Translations under genes and position numbers: made by a program
Assembly: GCF_001949145.1 (NCBI RefSeq)
Contig: NW_019091359.1
Location: 3,185,960 to 3,197,028 of the forward strand
Direction: 5' to 3'
Source: Acanthaster planci
Taxonomy: Eukaryota; Echinodermata; Asteroidea; Valvatida; Acanthasteridae
DNA length: 11,069 nucleotides
Part shown: in pieces, positions 8,109-11,069 of the stretch
How positions within the stretch are numbered: position 1 is the first letter of the stretch
Layout: each line of letters starts with the position of its first letter
Notes under the pieces: generated by a model
The model's input: the letters and a program-made list of their open reading frames with translations, nothing else
The model's database searches: none
Told to the model about the DNA's origin: nothing

Positions 8109-11063
8109 GTAGGTTTAAACTTAAACTTAATAAATTAACACCTATCGAGGACTACTTCAACTGTTGACAGGGTTTGCGTCATTGTTTTCAAATTTAATTT
8201 AAAATGGTTTATTTATAAACTTTCAAAAGTTACATTACAAAAGTTTTTACATTTAAAGATAGATACAACCATTAAAACATTTTGTTAAAATTACAATAAA
8301 TACGGAGTTGCATGTCTACATAAAAGTTATTAGTTCTTATACATTATATGAATTACAACAAACAAACAAAAACGAACAAAACCCTATCTCTGTATGTGGA
8401 AGTTTAAATTAATTAGTTTAAATTTAAATGGTTATCATACCAGGGAATAGTCCATTGAACCCTCCTTCCAACTTTTCGTTGTGAGAAAAATTAAAGCGGA
8501 TTTGAAAAAAAAATGGACTTCCAAACTGCACTCAAAAATGGAGAACAACTTTTAAAACCACATAACGCCGTTTTGATGTAAGGGTTCTGTACGAGTGTAT
8601 AGTATACCCCTGTATGAGAGTATCATGAACATCGTCCCTCAGTGTCATGGTGTCGCTCCCCTACCCTTTTCAAATTTCTACCCCCCCCCCAGATTTCGGC
8701 ACAAATTTACGCCACTGGTTTGCGTCAAAATAATAAATTTAAATGTTTGGTTTGTTCTCTGATGTGCCCATTCGGCCTACTTCCTTTCTATTTCTGTTGA
8801 ACATGGATGCAAAAAGATGATGTACCTGTGACGGTAACTTAAGATGAACGAAACCAGTGTCAGAGCTTTGAAAGAGTGTATCGCCTTCAGAAATGTCCAG
8901 TTTTTGATCTTACGCTGACTCTTTGTCTTGCTTGCTGTTTTTTGTTTAATTGTTTTATTATTATTATTGTTATGATTTATTTCACTTTGCCTTTATCATA
9001 GCCCAAAGGATGAATTGCACAGGCATGACAAAGCAAGTAATACATAAACAACATTTAAAAATCATCAAAATGTGAAATCCCTAAAATATTCATAAATTGT
9101 GATAGAAAAACTGTTTCGTTTAATTATAATTTAATTATCATTTTTTGTCTAATTATCCGCCTGTCTGTCTTGTTCCCTAGATCCACACCGGGCTACAACA
9201 TGGGATTATTGGGTACGCGCAACCCGACTGCTTACCCCTTAATGACGTCACTTTGGCCCAGAAACTGAAGGAGTTAGGATATGCCACCCATATTGTGGGC
9301 AAATGGCATCTTGGGATTTATAAGAGAGCTTGCTGGCCGACTCGTCGTGGATTTGATAGTTACTTTGGTAGGGCTCGGTTTGCATTTCAAAAGCTGTGAC
9401 AAATTACCTTCTTTCCCAGTTATTGTGTTACAAGAAAATTCATGAAAAGCTGGCCGTGCTTATTATTGTACTTTATTTTGCGTTTGTTGATGTTCATAAT
9501 AAGTCTACAGAAGTTACTGTGGTTGGAATTATTTTACATATACCCAGTAGTCTTTGTCATGTGACAGGTCAATTTTCAGAAGTATAAATGCAGCCTCGTG
9601 ACCCATTGTTAATAGCGACAAAAGTGCAAGAGTCTTTCGTATTTGCAGGTTTTCGAAGCGAAGAAACTTTAGCCACTTTCTGAAAATGTCTATCAACAGG
9701 ATAACCCATTCTCTATTGTTTCTTTTGGAATCAAACACTACATGTACATCCTGAAAGGCTACCTGCAGGGAAATGAAGACTACTATACCCACATTATAGA
9801 CCATGGATTTGACTTCAGAGAAAATGAAGATGTTGCGTGGAACTACACTGGTCACTACTCAACCATGCTGTTTACACAACGAGCGCAAGACATCATTCGA
9901 CAGCATAGTCAGACTCCAGACAAGGTACTGGGCGCGGAATAATAATAAGAAAAGGAGTGAATGGTTTGTTTTCCAATCCCTGATGAACTAAATACTCCAA
10001 AAATCATGGCAGACTACTTTTCCTTGTTTCAAGAGAGTTAGCACAAATGGTGCTATCAATATTTGGTTTGCTTAAAGAACTCAGCGCACACTATTGTGTC
10101 CAGTGTAAAATTGTCCTTTTTTTCCCTCCCTATGTAGCCATTATTTTTATATCTGCCGTTCCAAGCCGTGCACGAGCCCATGCAGGTACCAGAGCAGTAC
10201 ATGGTTCCATATTCGCACATCCAAAACAAATATAGAAGGATTTATGCTGGGATGGTGGCGTGTATGGATGAAGGGATTGGTAACATCACCCAGACGATGG
10301 ACCAGCTGGGAATCTGGAAAGACACTGTGCTAATCTTCTCAACAGGTCCGTTAATTTCATATTCGTAGGGTTTGATTACGGCATTTAGATCGTTAGAGAT
10401 TGAAAGATGTGTGTTCTGGAGAGAGTCTGAACTAGCTTTCCATTAAAATGCATGAAATCTTCAGTCCCTTGTCTTTGAGATGTTGAACAAAGCCTGGCAG
10501 TGGAGATCAACTGTCTGTGATATCTCTGTGTTACTACGGATGAGATGACCCTCAATGGCATCTATACATAGGGCCTACATTGCTTTCAGAAATTGGCGAC
10601 ATATCCAGTGAAGTGTGAATAGGTTTGAAAGGTGCAGACTATTAATTGCTGTAAGTTAACAGTACCATTCCATGTTGCTTTGTTCTAAAAAACATCATCT
10701 GTATTGACACGTGTTTAATTACATAGGGTTTCTACACCAATGATCGCATTCGTTTATAAGTGATAACTTTATTTCTTTCTGGCTTCCCTTCCTTTGTTCC
10801 TCAAAAATAACAGATAATGGAGGACAAATTTATATGGGCGGCAACAATTGGCCCCTTCGTGGGTGGAAAGGAAGTTTGTGGGAAGGCGGTATGCACGGCG
10901 TAGGCTTTGTGCATAGTCCTCTCTTACCAACCAAAGTACAAGGTACCATCAACAAAGAACTCATACATGTCAGCGATTGGTTTCCTACACTCGTTGCGGG
11001 GCTTGCTGGAGGGAGTTTAAATGGTACCAAACTGGATGGGTTTGACGTGTGGAATACGATAAG
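7827..11063 (+). CDS. Arylsulfatase (ARSB/ARSI/ARSJ-like), plus-strand copy, 5' part, five exons
   Basis: This is the paralogue of the minus-strand sulfatase, with exons 7827-8108, 9181-9367, 9758-9924, 10138-10345 and 10814-11063. They give 1094 coding nt (364 residues plus two bases). The last exon ends at a donor (AG/GTAAAA) on the window edge, so roughly the C-terminal quarter is missing. A signal peptide (residues about 1-32, core [13 protein letters not shown]) is followed by LADDYG (D43, D44), CTPTR (C81) and [13 protein letters not shown] (K135, H137). Then come VHEP (H224), DNGG (D282, N283) and GWKGS (K300). All known catalytic positions are present. [21 protein letters not shown] and LDGFDVW are typical of the ARSB/I/J clade. 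The enzyme would desulfate glycans in the lysosome or secretory route; the true substrate is unknown. GNIT and NGT are possible glycosylation sites. Confidence 0.94.
8680..8718. repeat. Poly-C plus TACGCCACTG, likely DNA-transposon terminus
   Basis: On the minus strand this reads CAGTGGCGTAA, a short spacer, then ten G. CAGTGGCGTA followed by poly-G is a layout I recall at the ends of many animal DNA transposons. The opposite end was not found upstream, so it appears to be a solitary remnant. Confidence 0.4.
8946..8976 (+). repeat. Short TTA/ATT simple repeat
   Basis: A TTATTATTATTATTG tract sits in a T-rich stretch inside plus intron 1. It is a minor simple repeat. Confidence 0.6.
9181..9367 (+). 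CDS. Plus sulfatase, exon 2: IHTGLQH to GFDSYFG
   Basis: The exon is 187 nt long, with acceptor CCCTAG after a pyrimidine-rich tract and donor TTTG/GTAGGG, phase 0 in and phase 1 out. It encodes [14 protein letters not shown], then [19 protein letters not shown], then [18 protein letters not shown]. It keeps the second sulfatase signature ([13 protein letters not shown]) intact, unlike the minus copy. Confidence 0.94.
9368..9757 (+). other. Plus gene intron 2 (390 bp)
   Basis: The intron has a GTAGGG donor and an AAAG acceptor (AG at 9756-9757). The acceptor is set by the phase and by the match of GYLQG to the family. The tract just before it is not strongly pyrimidine-rich. Nothing else is recognised. 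Confidence 0.8.
9758..9924 (+). CDS. Plus sulfatase, exon 3: [12 protein letters not shown] to RQHSQTPDK
   Basis: The exon is 167 nt long, entering in phase 1 and leaving in phase 0 at AAG/GTACTG. It encodes [12 protein letters not shown], then [20 protein letters not shown], then [18 protein letters not shown] is a possible sequon only if read NYT (Asn-Tyr-Thr). EDVAW and YSTMLF resemble ARSI/ARSJ more than ARSB, while GYL-G-EDYY is common to ARSB. Confidence 0.91.
9925..10137 (+). other. Plus gene intron 3 (213 bp)
   Basis: A short intron from GTACTG to TATGTAG, with a strong pyrimidine tract (CCTTTTTTTCCCTCCC) before the acceptor. Confidence 0.88.
10138..10345 (+). CDS. Plus sulfatase, exon 4: [14 protein letters not shown] to LIFST
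   Basis: The exon is 208 nt long, phase 0 in and phase 1 out at ACAG/GTCCGT. It encodes [37 protein letters not shown] and [13 protein letters not shown]. The VHEP histidine is the catalytic one by family comparison. Block 10237-10304 is identical to the minus-strand gene at 496-563. Confidence 0.93.
10346..10813 (+). other. Plus gene intron 4 (468 bp)
   Basis: The intron runs from GTCCGT to AATAACAG, with a T/C-rich tract (TTTCTTTCTGG, CTTCCCTTCC) before the acceptor. It contains one GGGCCTAC motif at 10571. No gene is seen. The last bases before the acceptor (AAATAACAG) resemble those of the paralogous intron. Confidence 0.85.
10814..11063 (+). CDS. Plus sulfatase, exon 5: DNGG to GFDVWNTI
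   Basis: The exon is 250 nt long, starting in phase 1 and ending in phase 2 at AG/GTAAAA on the window edge. It encodes [48 protein letters not shown] and [12 protein letters not shown]. It provides the calcium-binding Asp-Asn and the active-site lysine. The next exon lies outside the window. Confidence 0.93.
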
Positions 11064-11069
11064 GTAAAA

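Larger units (their letters stand above)
8109..9180 (+). other. Plus gene intron 1 (1072 bp), repeat-rich
   Basis: The intron runs from GTAGGT to CCCTAG. It has an AT-rich stretch (8190-8440) and a poly-C/CGCCACTG transposon-end-like motif (8680-8718). A TTA/ATT microsatellite-like run lies near 8955-8972, followed by an AT-rich block at 8975-9090. It is about five times longer than intron 1 of the paralogue, consistent with insertions. No gene is seen. Confidence 0.7.

Noticed and set aside
9396-9855. Frames in plus intron 2 and antisense to exon 3
   Set aside because: They lie in an intron or on the opposite strand of a supported exon, with no homology features.
1-11069. Bacterial features, tRNA/rRNA genes and CRISPR arrays
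   Set aside because: Split genes with GT/AG introns show eukaryotic DNA; no regular spaced repeats with unique spacers and no tRNA A/B-box pair were seen.

Overview
This window is eukaryotic genomic DNA, most likely from a marine invertebrate; a deuterostome such as an echinoderm or hemichordate is my best guess. The evidence is short coding exons bounded by GT/AG splice sites, large AT-rich introns, a transposon-like inverted repeat, and secreted arylsulfatases of the ARSB/ARSI/ARSJ type, a family I recall as strongly expanded in such animals. The species cannot be named from the sequence.

Two sulfatase paralogues lie head to head. The minus-strand gene starts at 2573 and runs leftward off the window through five exons (2289-2573, 1891-2077, 1305-1471, 455-662, 1-78). 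The plus-strand gene starts at 7827 and runs rightward through five exons (7827-8108, 9181-9367, 9758-9924, 10138-10345, 10814-11063), also leaving the window before its C-terminal part. Internal exons 2, 3 and 4 have exactly the same lengths in both genes (187, 167 and 208 nt) and the same intron phases, so the pair comes from an inverted duplication. Both keep a signal peptide, the formylglycine motif CTPTR, the GKWHLG motif, the DNGG metal site and the downstream lysine, so both look like active secretory-pathway or lysosomal sulfatases.

The 5.25 kb between the two start codons has no recognisable gene. It holds a roughly 1.5 kb element (5823-7336) with long imperfect terminal inverted repeats, which carry an array of CTCGCCGCGGCGAG palindromes. 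It also has a cluster of AGGCCTA motifs (about 2810-3590) and poly-C tracts, one of which (near 6420) looks like the end of a DNA transposon. A second such end lies in intron 1 of the plus gene.

The most interesting signal is the uneven divergence of the two genes. By hand alignment, the first coding exon is about 97% identical over 177 nt with only synonymous changes. Exon 2 is only about 70% identical, and exon 3 is visibly diverged. Exon 4 is about 88% identical and contains a perfect 68-nt block, and the start of exon 5 is about 94% identical. This patchwork suggests repeated gene conversion between inverted copies, centred on the catalytic segments.
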